From positions 29,905,568 to 29,969,567 of the forward strand of contig NC_089853.1 of assembly GCF_036373705.1 (NCBI RefSeq): a stretch of 64,000 nucleotides of DNA, in the 5' to 3' direction. Shown here in pieces: positions 24,356 to 36,999 of this stretch. The stretch comes from Amia ocellicauda (Eukaryota > Chordata > Actinopteri > Amiiformes > Amiidae). The notes beneath the pieces are model-generated. The model was not told the origin of the DNA. It saw nothing but the letters and a program-made list of their open reading frames with translations, and did no database searches. The stretch's first letter is position 1, and each line of letters opens with the position of its first letter. The position numbers and the translations under genes are program-made.

Positions 24356-27300
24356 GTGTCATACAATAACATATTAGTTTATTGACAGTGTTACAATAAT
24401 GTAACATAGACTTTGGCATTGGTCTCACATTCAAGGGGTCCCTGCATGCCATCAAGCTTCAGGCAGTGGGCAGCGCAGCTGTCACTCCCCTCTTGACATG
24501 GGAGTCAAGATGCAGTGGAGGCAGGGGATTTTTGGTGAGTTAAAATACTCTGTGTTTTACAATTCATTCAGTGTGGCTTATACCTTCTGTGTGTGATTAG
24601 GTGAGTTTCCTGCCTGAACCATCGATTCATATATTCATTATACATTATTCATTATTGCAGACTTCACCTTTAGATGTTACTGTACAATGTTGCTCAGTCT
24701 CTTTGACTGGTATATTTCACGTATGACTGGCAACAACAATGGGCTTTCAGTCATCTGAGAGGCTTTTAACCAAGCCCAAGAGAGAGAAAAAATAACACAC
24801 TGAAAGATTTAAAGCAGCAATCTATACAATGATTTAAAAAAAATCTATCTTTACAAAGGGTATTTCACACTAACAATCATCCAATCTTCAACCGTTCAAG
24901 CCATATCTTAGCCAAGGAAAGAGCAATCCAGGTTTTAAAGTGAAAGGATATTATTTTTGGTTGTCTTTTTTCCACAGAAACACTGGTGGGACAAGATAAA
25001 AAGTTATATTTTCTTTGATTAACTTACTTACAAGAAATATAACATTGAGGATATTTCTCCTCCATTTCTTTAAGTACAAATAAAAAATTACATAAAGAAA
25101 ATCATTTTCAGGGTTATTATTGTTATGAGTTTAGTTACCAGACAGTTGGAAGGTATTAATTTAAAACAGAGCTGTTTAATGGACATACAAAATCTGATTT
25201 CAAATTTATTCAGGTGCTATTTAAAATCTAATAAGTTAAAAATTGTTCCCAATACATATATTAAAGGCATTTATTTTTCTTGTAAAGTGTGCATAAACAT
25301 TCCTGTGTGTATTCACACTTTATTTCTGGTTAAAATCATATAAAGGCTAAAACAATGTATGGCAAATCTTAGCTTCTTCCTTGAGATGTAAATTAAAAAA
25401 ACATATTACTGTATTCTTTAGTGTGACTTTTTAAATGATATGTTACTGTACATTTCTAGGATTCTCTGGTAAGGAAACAAGCATTAGCAGCTTTGTAAGG
25501 TAGATATCCTGTAGTTTTCCACTGATATATATAGCTGGTTGATAGTGCAAATCTATTGTTGAAAGGTGGGTGGACATTGTGGAAATTGTTCAGACTTGTG
25601 TACTGGTCTCTAAATCACAAAATACACATTGGTATCTGTACCTGGGCCACAAGCTATTTCCTGTGAAATAGACAATGATAAGATTAAATGAAACACTGAG
25701 CCAAACTAGGGAACAGCCCTTGCTGCCAAGGGGAGAAAACGTCAGAAATTATTATGCACTGGAATAATTACAGCCTGATACTTTAATACATTAATCCTGT
25801 GTTGCTGTAATCATTACAGTAACATTTTGGCACCTCAACTGCCAGGAAATTCCTGTTACATTTACAGCTATCTTTTAAACATGTTAATGTTTAAAGGGGA
25901 CATTGCCACTGTTTGGCACATTGTTGTTTAAGGTATGTTCCCATGCATACCAAGTTGTGGCAAATTAAAGTGTCCAGTGCAAATCAAGAGAAAAGTGTAA
26001 TTTAAAATATTAACAGATGCATTGAGACAACAGATAGATACCGAAATGTATATGAAGGCCCACCTTAGGCATTAATGACTGCTGCAATCCTTTTGATAGA
26101 AAGTGTTGGAATACTGTGCAATTCTTTCCACAGTGTAATTTGTTGTGGGTCTAGAGACTTTAGATTAAGTATCTAAGCTCTTTATAGACCAAAAACAAAG
26201 GAATATGTACAAAGCACAGATGAGGAAAATCAGAGAGTGTTGGGTTGGCTGCTGAGTGCTGTCACACTGTAATAGCAATTACTATCACTTCAGATGACAC
26301 ACGCTGAACTGGTCCCACAGTTCATATATTTAGTCTAAATGAAAATCAATATTATTATAAAATATTTGCTTGCAAACATAACATCATAATTATGAACAAT
26401 TCAATATACAACATAAAGATCTTTAGAAATCCAAAGAAGTAGGAATATCATATAATAAAATAGTAACAGGCAATAATATATCACTAGACATCCTGGTACT
26501 CAATCTGGCATCAAACCACATCATTGCCCAGTGTGGTGATACAGGTGAGTTTTTGCCATCGTCCCCTTAGGAATTCAGAGCTGTAATGGAACACGCTCCT
26601 TTGTCAACACCATAGGCTTCAGTACCAAGGAAAAAAAAACATAAACATGCACAGGCTAACCCAGCGCATCTGGTACTGACGTCTGGATGGATAAACTCCA
26701 GGGCTCACACATCATGCAAACGATAAGGTCACCCACCATAAGCAAATAAGAATCACAGCTATCTTCAGCAGACGAGTAGGAGTTATAGCAGTTACTGATT
26801 TCTACAAACTTGTCTGCACCTAAGAGCCTTATTTGCCCTTTAGTTGTGTAGAGACTGTTAACACTACATAGATTGTTTGAACAGAAAATGCTTCAAATGG
26901 ATCAGCGATCAGGGATACTTATGAGTGTCAAATTTAGGCCAGTATTTTGAAGAATCAGGAGATTTAACCCTGGCCTGGCCCATTGTGAAAACAGAAAGTA
27001 CTTTTTATTTACTGTTGTACACTTTATGGCCAAAGGCTCAGGTCTGGACCAGGCTGCTCTGAGGCTGATGAACCATATATTAGCACTAAGATGTGTAGAC
27101 ACTGCGGTAAGAGAGGCTACAACTGTGCCAGGCTGGTATTACATGTCTCATAGACTTTGGAAGAAAATAGAAATAAACAGTGTGCAAACAAAATTCAGCT
27201 CAATGTTATTAGTTTGTTAGATTAACCCTCAACTGTGTTGTGTTTAAAATTTAGAGCAATTCAGTTTTGTACTCTAAGCTCTTTTATTATACAGAGGTAC

Positions 27301-27983
27301 TTAACTGATGTTGACACAGAACAAACTTTGGCCTGCTTCAAATCAATCAACAGTATTCCATTATTATTTCAAATTTACTTTGATGCCAAACCAGCACCCA
27401 AGCAAAGACAGTCTTTATTTAAGTTTAACTTGTTTGGAAGTTCAGGGCAATAAATTAACCCTGTCTGAATCAACCTTCGTGAATGATCCAGTCCGCCCGT
27501 CACAATAAACCAGACTTTGTTAGTTGTGTTATAGACCAGACTTTATGCATGGTATTAATTATCATTCTATGTCCCTTCGGTGACAGCTTTGCTGATTACT
27601 CACTGCATCATCTATTCAGGCTCTTGTGCAGTAGTGAAACCCTGCTGCTGTAAAATTAAAGATGACAAAAACATAGACACAGGGAAATTGGATATTTAGT
27701 AAATGTACTTATACCAAAAAAGCAGAACTAACCAAATAGACGTGGAAAATTGCGCTATCAGGCATCCTTTTATCCAGACTGCTAATGAAATGTGGCACGT
27801 TTTCATCCATTCTGCAAAGAGTGCGGCGCCACCTGTCCCCCCTGAGCTCCAGCCTAAAACAAAACCTTCTCTTTCTATGTGCAATATAATTTCCACAGAA
27901 GTATTATAAATTTGATCACACTGTGAGAAATCGAGTCACTGAACATAGTTTACATGCAAATATTTGGGCACAAAAAAGATACA
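24356..27983. other. intergenic, no gene seen
   Basis: Spacer. The stretch near 26060-26150 (GCATTAATGACTGCTGCAAT and onward) resembles the sub-terminal part of fish Tc1-like elements but is too decayed to delimit. No exon was recognised. Confidence 0.4.
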
Positions 27984-28380
27984 TGCTCTCTGCCCAGATC
28001 CGCACACGCTACTCCACTGCTCCGCTCCCTCCACTGGCTCCCGATAGCGGCACGCATTCAGTTCAAGACTTTGACCCTCACCTACCGCTATCTTGACCAC
28101 ACTGCACCAAGCTACCTTCAGTCACTCGTCTCTCCATACATCCCCTCCAGACCACTGCGCTCCTCCAGTGCCAGAAGGCTAACTCTGCCTCCTCTCCACT
28201 CTCCTTCCTCCAGAGCCGCTCCTTCTCATCCCTGAACCCTAAATGGTGGAACGACCTGCCCACCGAAGTCAAAACAGCAGAGTCCTTGACCTCATTCCGG
28301 CGCTTACTCAAGACGCCTCTCTTCCGACAGCACTTGTAATATTAGTCCTCTATCCCTGCTAGATAGCACTTCACAGTTCT

Positions 28381-28426
<46 letters not shown>
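27984..28426 (+). mobile_element. LINE 3' end (L2/CR1-like reverse transcriptase C-terminus) with (TAA)n tail
   Basis: The translation has the typical C-terminus of an L2/CR1-like ORF2: LPRSAHATPLLRSLHWLPIA, then RIQFKTLTLTYRYL, YIPSRPLRSSSA and, after one frameshift near 28226, PKWWNDLPTEVKTAESLTSF...LFRQHL with a stop at 28337-28339. A short 3' UTR leads into about 15 TAA units (28382-28426). Upstream reverse transcriptase domains are missing, so this is a 5'-truncated, frameshifted dead copy. Confidence 0.8.
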
Positions 28427-28427
<1 letters not shown>

Positions 28428-29199
28428 ACAACAAAGGGCATACAGCTGGTATTCTGAGAAATTACACTGTTCTCTGGCACTTAATTATTATTGTATTATC
28501 GCTTGACTGTAGTCAGCACATGTGTTGAAAGCATGACTGAAGAGCGATGTTAGAAAATCAAACAGCAGAGGTCATCCAGTTCAGTCTGGATGTAACAGCT
28601 TTCATGGGCAGGAGCAAAAGTCTGTGGCCAAATTCAATTCTTACCATTAAGGTGTCCAATAAAACAACAGCATTATCAGATGTTTTAAAATTACAATACA
28701 CATTTCATCAAGGGAACTTTTTTTAACACATTACAGGCTGGTGATAAGAGATGCGTTGTGCACCAAACTACCATTGACGTCATAATTTGAGATTGGAAGT
28801 GGGGCTTTTTGCAGAATATGAGATTCTGTTTAATATATAAGTGACTTTGCTAATCTAAATTGTGATGGCTAATGTTCATGCTGAATAATACTAAAGTGGA
28901 AGTAGTAGAGGAAGAAATATAGTGTTACATATGCATATGTTAGTTACATTTTATTTTACATGTACAATAAGATTGCATTTTGTCCAGATTACTAACTTCA
29001 GGTAATTCTACAGAAGTCCTAGCAACAGAAAGCTTATTGCTGTCTACAAACACACCAAGCACTTTGCCCCAAGCACACACACTGAATGCGGGCCACAGAA
29101 CAAACTGGCACTCATGAATAAAGAATGCAAATAAAGTAAGAGTACGCATTCACCCTGGGGAACCCAATTACAACAGCCATGAAATTATGTAATTAATCT

Positions 29200-29290
29200 T
29201 AGAACATAAGAACAGTTTAAAAAGTTTGAAAGTTTACAATTGAGGCCATTTGGACCATCATGATTATTCAGTAACTAGTAATATTCATGT
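29200..29290 (-). mobile_element. SINE 3' fragment
   Basis: AACATAAGAACAG, AAAGTTTACAA, GAGGCCATTTGGACCATCAT and following bases match, with divergence, the tail of the SINE at 20035. The orientation is the same (minus). The tRNA head is not present. Confidence 0.45.
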
Positions 29291-29742
29291 ACTGACACCT
29301 GCCTGAAATGCAGACAAAATTTCACAAGCTGCCAAGTGCAAAAACAGACTTTTTTTTTAGCAGTTGAGCCACTGAGCTAAAGAGCTTGAAGGGCACTAAG
29401 AAAGATTTAAAAAAGAACTACAAACTAAAACAAAACAAGTGTTTGCAGTACATAAACTGTCCACTGCCCAGATTACAGCATGTAGAATGAAATACATTCA
29501 ACATTTTTACTCTCATGTTGTCATGTCAGTGGGTCTGCGATGACTACATACAATATGGTGGGATGTTTATTTTTTTGGTTAGGTTATGATAAGATAATGT
29601 GATAATGTATATATATATATACATTTAATTTTGTAATTATAATCATGGTTTGTTTTGTGGGTGCCTTCAAGAATCAGATAACCGACCAAATATCAAACTT
29701 GTAGCTTGAAATGTGTACTGTATTACACTAACTGATCATGTA

Positions 29743-29796
29743 TCTGTAAGTTGCCCAGGATGAGGGTGTCTGCCAATAAATAAATAATAATAATTA
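29743..29796 (+). repeat. LINE 3' tail fragment
   Basis: TGTAAGTTGCCCAGGATGAG, GGTGTCTGCC and AATAAATAAATAATAATAAT form a diverged copy of the tail at 5318-5421. Confidence 0.5.
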
Positions 29797-29849
29797 TCAG
29801 AAATATTGTAAATATTATATAGGCAAAAAATTGTAGCTATACAATTGAA

Positions 29850-32800
29850 TTGTTTTCAATTGTGCCTACTTTGTTTAAAAACAATGCATTACATAATTCA
29901 GAAAAAATATATATATTTCAACAGGTTCAACTAATACTTTCTTGCTGTTGTTTATCTTTAAGAATCTCCTGTGTAAAGGACTGTTTTCCTGCAGATCAAA
30001 TCAACATTAGAAGGTACAAATATCCCAGAGCAGCTACATTTTCTTTTATTTTTTATTTGTAAAAACAACTTGATTTAATTTTCACTTTCCAGTAGAAAGC
30101 ATTATTAAATGTATAAAAGCTTTTTCAAAATACCATGAGAAGCAGGAATGAGTGCACTCTTAATAATCTCAAAGAATGTCCCTCATCTATTTTGGAATGT
30201 CAGAAATTATTGGATCTACAGAAGCAAAGGTCAAACTAGATGCCACTTACTTAGTTTATAAATACTTTGAAGATGTTTTCAGAAATCCTGTAGAATTGTT
30301 GCATTTAACATATTACATAGTAGTTAATTTTCAAAAGTAAATAAATACCTGAAACATTATTTATAAATAAAAAAAGTAACAAAGCTTAGTTAAATTCAGT
30401 TGAATTATAATTATCCCACAATGTGTTTTTCTAATTTGGCAATGGGGTATGAATTATGTTAATTTCATCATGCAGTAAACAAGTCAATAAAAGCACAGAA
30501 GAAACACAAATTGCAGTTTGTTTTGGACAGTATTGTTATTTAGCAGACTGAGGCCTAGACCAAATTAAGAGTTTGACCTAGCTGCAAATTGCAGATGATA
30601 AATTGGTACTTAGTACTATTTAATATACTGTATAAGTAGTAGAAATTGGCATGTGGCAGTAAATTAGACAGTGGATACAGGTTTGTTATTTGCTACTCCT
30701 GTGAGGCTAAAGTTTTGATTTGGTAGGCCTGAGGCCTGAGTGTTTCAAAACAGATTCTCAAGAAAACAAACAAACAAACAAATAAATAAATAGTTATAGA
30801 AAATGGGAAATTAAATAAAATAAAAAAATAAAACTATGTGTGTCCCTTAAGCAATAAAGGCTTGCACACATACTGCATGTTAGTCCTGATGGTTTCAATC
30901 TGGGCTGTATCACAGTGGACTATGACCAGAATTTCTCACAGGGCAGAACTCAGTTTGGCTGAGCAATGCCAGGGCTGTACAACCTCCAAGCCAGCCAGGG
31001 TGTCCTAAGCTTGCCTTGCAACAGACACCTGCTAACTTTCTAAAACTACTGTATGTAAAAAGCAAGCAAGAAAAAAAAAAAACATAAATCTGTATTTCTC
31101 CTACTTTGTCTCTTTGTGCATCTGCATCTCCAAACTTGACACTTTACCTTTAGAAAAACAGGCATAAAAATCACAATCATCCCTATTCTTATTTTGATGC
31201 CCAATGCTGGTGTGGCAGGGTACTGGGAACCAGGAATGGGATATACACACACTTCCTCTATCTCTGAAATGGCTTTGCTTGAAATCTCACACTGTGTTTT
31301 CTACTAAACTGCCAACATTGCATTGACTGAAACTGCAGATTAGCCGGGGTCTATACCCTCTTAGGTAGCTGCTGCTTGACGTGACAAAACTAATGAGTGT
31401 GTGAATTGTAGCCATTGAAGCTGCTTGGTGTTTTCTGTAAGGAATCCATTAAATATTCTGAACCATTTCTCTGGGGGTATGCCAAGACTTCCTAATAAAA
31501 AGATGCACTTTGTTAATCTATAATATTGTCATAGTTCAAGATGTATTATATTAGAACTGGATGGTAACATTTTAATGTGTGCAACTGCAATAATTTAATA
31601 ATAATAACAATCACAACAATAATAATACAATTATTTTAAATTATATAGTTACCAATTTTTAACATAAACAGTGCTTTACTTACACATCTAGCAATTCGTC
31701 TAAAACAACAATGAAGAAAGAAATGTAGGTCTATAATAATTACAGTTTTGCATTTATACTCCCAAAATATTTTAAATAGAAAAGCATTTACTTTAAACGA
31801 TAACAATACTAATATTTAAAATGTATGTCAAAAAGGAAGCTCTTAAGATTGGAAGCTTTTTCTTTTTACATACATTTTACATGGCTACATCTTGACTCAT
31901 TAGAATGAGATTTTTACTCCTTTGTAATTTGAGTGACAGACAATATTGCTTAGTGAGTCATGTCCTTAGTTGTGAATAATGTTCAAAGCTGGATAGCTGA
32001 TAGCAATAACAAAAAAACAACACATTGCCAGGATATATTTTGTTGTATTGACATGTAGTATATATTCACACACCAACATTTTAATAAAATTGGTGCCAGG
32101 CATTTTTGGAGTGGTAAAGTGCAAACAGGGAATTCTAATTAAAAAGAAAATGATTGATGGGGGAATTAAGCAGATTACAAACTGACTTGCTGACAATTAG
32201 TATTATCTACACCAGAATAAAATGGGATTCAGTTAAGGTGATATTAAGCTTTTGTCACTTGCAGTTTCTAAATTGTCATTCATATACAAATTTTGCTGTT
32301 TGATCTCCTAGGATTTATTAATTAAGGAGCCCCGGGTGAAGCAGAAATAAATAAAGCAAATGTAATTAATAATGCAACAGGTCTGTCTTTTGAAACCCGG
32401 GTTTTAATTTGAATCCTGGCCAGAAAAACAAAAACACCCTTTAAAATGAATATAAAGCACATTTTAATTACTACACATCAGAGAATAGCGTTCCATTAAC
32501 ATTTCAAGTTTATTATTCCTCATTTGTTCCCTTATTGTTATTTGGTTACTAAGAAGCAGCAATAGGAGGGAATCCACTCAGTAGGTCAAATATTGCATCA
32601 TGTGTTGTTTTCGTGTTTTTGTGACAGCTTCTTTGTAATCGCCTAAAACATTTAAGTAGAATATCATGGCAATAATGAAAAGCACATATAAGAGAATGAA
32701 GCCTGTTATGGAACACCATGATGATTTTCTTTCCAGATAAATTCCCACTTACGTCTAATTATATTTTGAAAGAATTACAATACAACACATAAAATTGAAA

Positions 32801-33216
32801 AAAATCACATTTTATAATTTGAGATCAACCATATGAATGATACAATACCAGTTAGTAAAAAGTGTGATTGTATTGCAAGTGATGCATAGTCTGCCAAAGT
32901 CTGACTTTGCCATCTTTAATGTTAACAAAAAGCAAGTTTGAAGTCTGCAGTCACTTCCTCTTTGTGGGCTCTGGAGATAACAAACCTGCCATCTCTTTCT
33001 GTGCCTTGTACTGTTCTTCAGTACAAGCCATTATTTATTATATATCAAAAGCAAATAAAGAAATAGTGAAATAAATAAGATAAGACATTTTACATATTGG
33101 TATCTGTCTTTGGATATAGCCATTGGACACTACACTGCACACTAACTGCATATATACATTCAACTTCTTTAGCTTATTCCATTAATAATGCAAAATGAAA
33201 CGTGTATGTGCATGTG
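29850..33216. other. intergenic, no gene seen
   Basis: AT-rich spacer with CAAA/TAAA-type low complexity near 30770-30830 and several A-runs. No exon or RNA gene was recognised. Confidence 0.5.
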
Positions 33217-34727
33217 CAGTACTGTGCATAAGTTTTAGTCAGGAGTGAAACAATGCTGTAAAGTAAGAATGCTTTCAAATAAGACATGTTAATGTTAGAT
33301 TATATTTATCAATTAATTAAATGCAAAGTGAGTGAACAGAAGAAAAATCTAAATCAAATCCATATTTGGTGTGACCACCCTTTGCCTTCAAAACAGCATC
33401 AATTCTTCTAGGTACAATTGCACACAGACTTAGAAGGAAATCGGCAGGTAGGTTAGTTCTCCAAGATGTTTGGGCTTCTCTCTCTCAATGTAATTCTAGA
33501 CAGACTTGATTATGTTGAGATCAGGGCTCTGTGGGGGGCATACTTCCAGGACTTCTTTATGCTGAAGATAGTTCTTAATGACTTTTGCTGTATGTTCAGG
33601 GTCATTGTCATGCTGCAGAATAAGTTTGTGGCTAATCAGATGCCTCTCTGATGCTATTGCATGATGGATAAGTATCTGCCTGTACTTCTCAGCATTGAGG
33701 AGACCATTCATTCTGACCAAATCCCCAACTCCATTTGCAGAAATGCAGCCCCAAACTTGCAAGGAACCTCCACCATGCTTCACTGTTGCCTGCAGACACT
33801 CATTCGTGTACCGCTCTCCAGCCCTTCGGCGAACAAACTGCCTTCTGCTACAGCCAAATATTTCAATATTTCAAAGTACAGAGCACCTGCTGCCATTTTT
33901 CTGCACCCCAGTTCCTGTGTTTTCATGCATAGTTGAGTCACTTGGCCTTGTTGCCAAGTCGGAGGTATGGCTTTTTGGCCACAAGTCTTCCATGAAGGCC
34001 ACTTCTGACCAGACTTCTCCGGACAGTAGATGGGTGTACCAGGGTCCCACTGTTTTCTAACAATCCTGAGCTGATGGCACTGCTGGACATCTTCTGATTG
34101 CAAAGGGAAGTAAGCATGATGTGTCTTTCATCTGCTGCAGTAAGTTTCCTTGGCCGACCACTGCGTCTATGGTCCTCAATGTTGCCCGTTTCTTTGTGCT
34201 TCTTCAAGCAATCTGGAAATCCCTTTCTGAATTGAAATTTCTGCCTGGGATAGACTTTGCTGATCCAGTATAACTACCTTGTGTCTTGTTGCTGTGCTCA
34301 GTCTTGTCATGGTGTATGACTTTTGACAGTAAACTGTCTTCTGCAACCTCACCTTGTTAGCTGAGTTTGGCTGTTCCTCACACAGTTGTATTCCTCCTAC
34401 ACAGCTGTTTCTGTTTCAGTTAATTATTGTGTTTCAACCTACATATTTACTTGATGATCATTAGCACCTGTTTGGTATAATTGTTTATTCATACACCTGA
34501 CTATATGCCTACAAAATCCCTGACTTTGTGCAAGTGTACCTAGAAGAATTTATGCTGTTTTGAAGGCAAAGGGTGGTCACACCAAATATGGATTTGATTT
34601 AGATTTTCCTTCTGTTCATTCACATTGCATTTAGTTAATTGATAAATATAATCTACTGTCTATTTTTGAAAGCATTCTTACTTTACAGCATTTTTACACA
34701 CCTGCCTAAAACTTTTGCACAGTACTG
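33217..34727 (-). mobile_element. Tc1/mariner-like transposon with ~200-bp inverted repeats, inactive
   Basis: The left end CAGTACTGTGCATAAGTTTT (33217) and the right end GCACAGTACTG (to 34727) are complements. The similarity runs about 200 bp inward on both sides (GTGACCACCCTTTGCCTTC at left, GAAGGCAAAGGGTGGTCAC at right). The right flank is TA; the left flank is TG, so the TA duplication has decayed. The length of about 1.5 kb is that of a full Tc1-like element. The transposase on the minus strand is broken. Confidence 0.88.
33466..34207 (-). pseudogene. Tc1-like transposase, broken
   Basis: In minus-strand order, fragments read RRSGRPRKLTAADERHI and VRRSLVRSGLHGRLVAKKPY (DNA-binding half, 33938-34207). 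After a frameshift region (33780-33940) the catalytic half follows (33496-33783): MKHGGGSLQVWGCISANG, LQHDNDPEHTA and PPQSPDLNIIKSV. HDNDPEHTA holds the second catalytic Asp. The third acidic position after SPDLNII is Lys (IIKSV, where IIESVW is usual), and a stop follows at 33496. Frameshifts, a stop and the changed acidic residue mean it cannot be active. Confidence 0.85.
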
Positions 34728-35079
34728 TATGTAAATATCTCTATGAAAAGGCAACACAAATTATATAAGGATGTTTTCTTCTTCTGAACAGTGCTAATTA
34801 AATCTTGAGCAACAAAAGCAACAAAATTAAACTTATAGAAAACAATGTGCTCCGGTGCGTATTAGTATTCTGTCAGAAAGGAAGTGAAGTGACGGTCTTA
34901 GTTAATGAATCCTGTACCTTGAAAGCTTTCACAAATATACTCACTTTTCCATTGTGTGCAACAGCTGACAACGATGTTTGGTGTCTGGCGAGTAGAGCAA
35001 CATAATGGTTCTTTATGTTTTAATAAAAATAAATACATTAATTCAAATGCAGACTATGGGCCTATACAGATTATAGGTT

Positions 35080-35160
35080 TGTATAATAACAATAATAATA
35101 ATCTTTATACTTTCATACCAAGCAGGTTCAAGATGCTTCACAAAATAATTAAAGGTGAGC
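35080..35160. repeat. LINE/SINE tail-like AAT repeat
   Basis: An (AAT)n run followed by CTTTATACTTTCATACCAAG and AAGATGCTTCACAAAAT resembles a common fish repeat end with a pattern of the type CTTTATTT...AAGCGCTTTACA. The match is weak and the borders are uncertain. Confidence 0.3.
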
Positions 35161-36164
35161 AATAGATTACAAGAATAAAGTAAAAGATACAAACAGATGA
35201 ATATTACAAGTTAACAGTAAAATAAATAAAACAAGCAGTCAATCAAAGCAGAGCACAGTGTTTGTAACAGCAGATATCAAAAACTTGATAGGGAAATGTT
35301 ACACAACTATACTCTGTATTTTTTACATTTTGCATGCTTGATGATGCCATTAAGATTTAAGAGCTTAGCCTGGTCAAGGGAAGGTACAGCATATGTTTTA
35401 AAACAGCAAGTGTTTCCATCAGAAGGATTCCATCCTTATACCATCATTGGATGTTACAGTGCAAATTCAAAAAAGTAACTGAAGCCAAAATATTCTCTGA
35501 TATTAGTTTGAGTTAATGAAGGAGGGGTTTAAAAAATATGTAATTGCATAGAACACTGCTTCTGTTCAACATTGAATTTGAGAAAACTGAAAGTAAATGG
35601 GAGATGAAAATCAAATTACGTAGTGATTTCATGAACAACAGCTCTTTTAACTCTGCCTGTTTATACCAGATGCATTATTTAAAAAAAATGGACGAGGAGC
35701 AGAATCATCTCTGAATGAAAGATAAAGGAGACTAAAGACAAAAATGAAAAAAACATTTAGATACTCTGTAACCATGTGGTTTATTTAATCTTCAAAGTTC
35801 ACATTTGAGTTGAAGAGCACATGGGAAGAGCCCAAAAGTGGCCCATATGCTGCTTTAGAGATTATTTTTTTGTCAATAAACCACTCAGCTTGTGCTGTTA
35901 CAACCATGAAACACGTTTATCAGGTATATCAGGTATTTAAATTGCATTCATGAAGAGACTACCAGCATCATTCATAATGCCCACAGTGCCTCGTCTGCAG
36001 ATGTCTCCTGCAATAACACTCCAGATCCAAATAAATGTTTCCTATTTGATGTTTTACATTAAATAGACTCCTAGCATTTTTAATGACACTACACTGACAG
36101 ACCTGTGCATTTCTTGAACATTTCGGGGGTTTTAAATTATCATTGCTTGACATGTTTCACTGTT

Positions 36165-36900
36165 TAATGGCAACAGATCAGGCTGTCCCTACAAACTGGA
36201 TGACTGAGCAAGGAGATTGATCAGAGAGGCTACCAATGGCAACTTAGCAAGATCTACAGGCTTTTATGGGAATGATTGGTCAAAGTGTGCATGTGACAAC
36301 AATATCCCAAGCACTCCACTAATCTGGCTCACCCAGAAATGCCCACCTTGAATCCCTTTTGAAGTATGTAAGAAAACACTCAGGAGATTCTGTAGCCATG
36401 TGGTAAAATGGTTTGTGGTCTGGTTAAATTAAAATTTAACTATTTGGCCTAAATGCTTAGCATTATGTTTGTTGAAAACTCATCCCAGCACATCACCCTA
36501 TGAACACCATCCCTACAGTGAAGCATGGTAGTGACAGCATCATTTTATGGGGATGTTTCTCATTGGTAGTGACTGGGGAAAGTTCACCTTTCAGCATTAC
36601 AACAACCTGAAGCCTAAACTACATTGGAGTAACTAAGGAACACAAATGTAAATGTCCTTGAGTTCCCCAGTCAGAACCCCAACCTACATCCAATCAAAAA
36701 TGTGTGGCATGTCTTGTAGATTGCTGTCCATCAATGCTCCCAAAGGAACTTGATCTTGAACAGTTTTGTAATGAAGAATGGTCAACTATTTCCAAATATT
36801 TGTGTCAGTTAGTAGAGACCTATCCCAACAGACTCACAGCAGAAACTGCTGCCAAAGGTGTTTCCACCTAGGCCTAGCTCACGAAGGCGGACACTTATCT
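36165..36900 (+). mobile_element. decayed Tc1-like transposase remnant
   Basis: Frame-hopping translation gives SGCPYKLDD, then IREATNGNLA, CACDNNIPSTPL (cf. TTISR), SEAW followed by [31 protein letters not shown] (cf. SPDLNPIENVWHVL) and TDSQQKLLPKVFPP (cf. the C-terminus before the inverted repeat). All are recognisable Tc1-family blocks in the correct order. Many stops and frameshifts, and no preserved terminal repeats. It is a different, older lineage than the element at 33217-34727. Confidence 0.7.
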
Positions 36901-36999
36901 CCGTATTTTATCTATATATTTCAAGAGGATATACTGTAGACTTTCTATAGGCACTATATCATAGTGACTGAGATAAAATAGTTTTGCTACCTTGCTGTA

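Noticed and set aside
28382..28426. Regular short repeats as a CRISPR-like array
   Set aside because: Simple (TAA)n microsatellite at a LINE end, no unique spacers; CRISPR arrays are not expected in a vertebrate.
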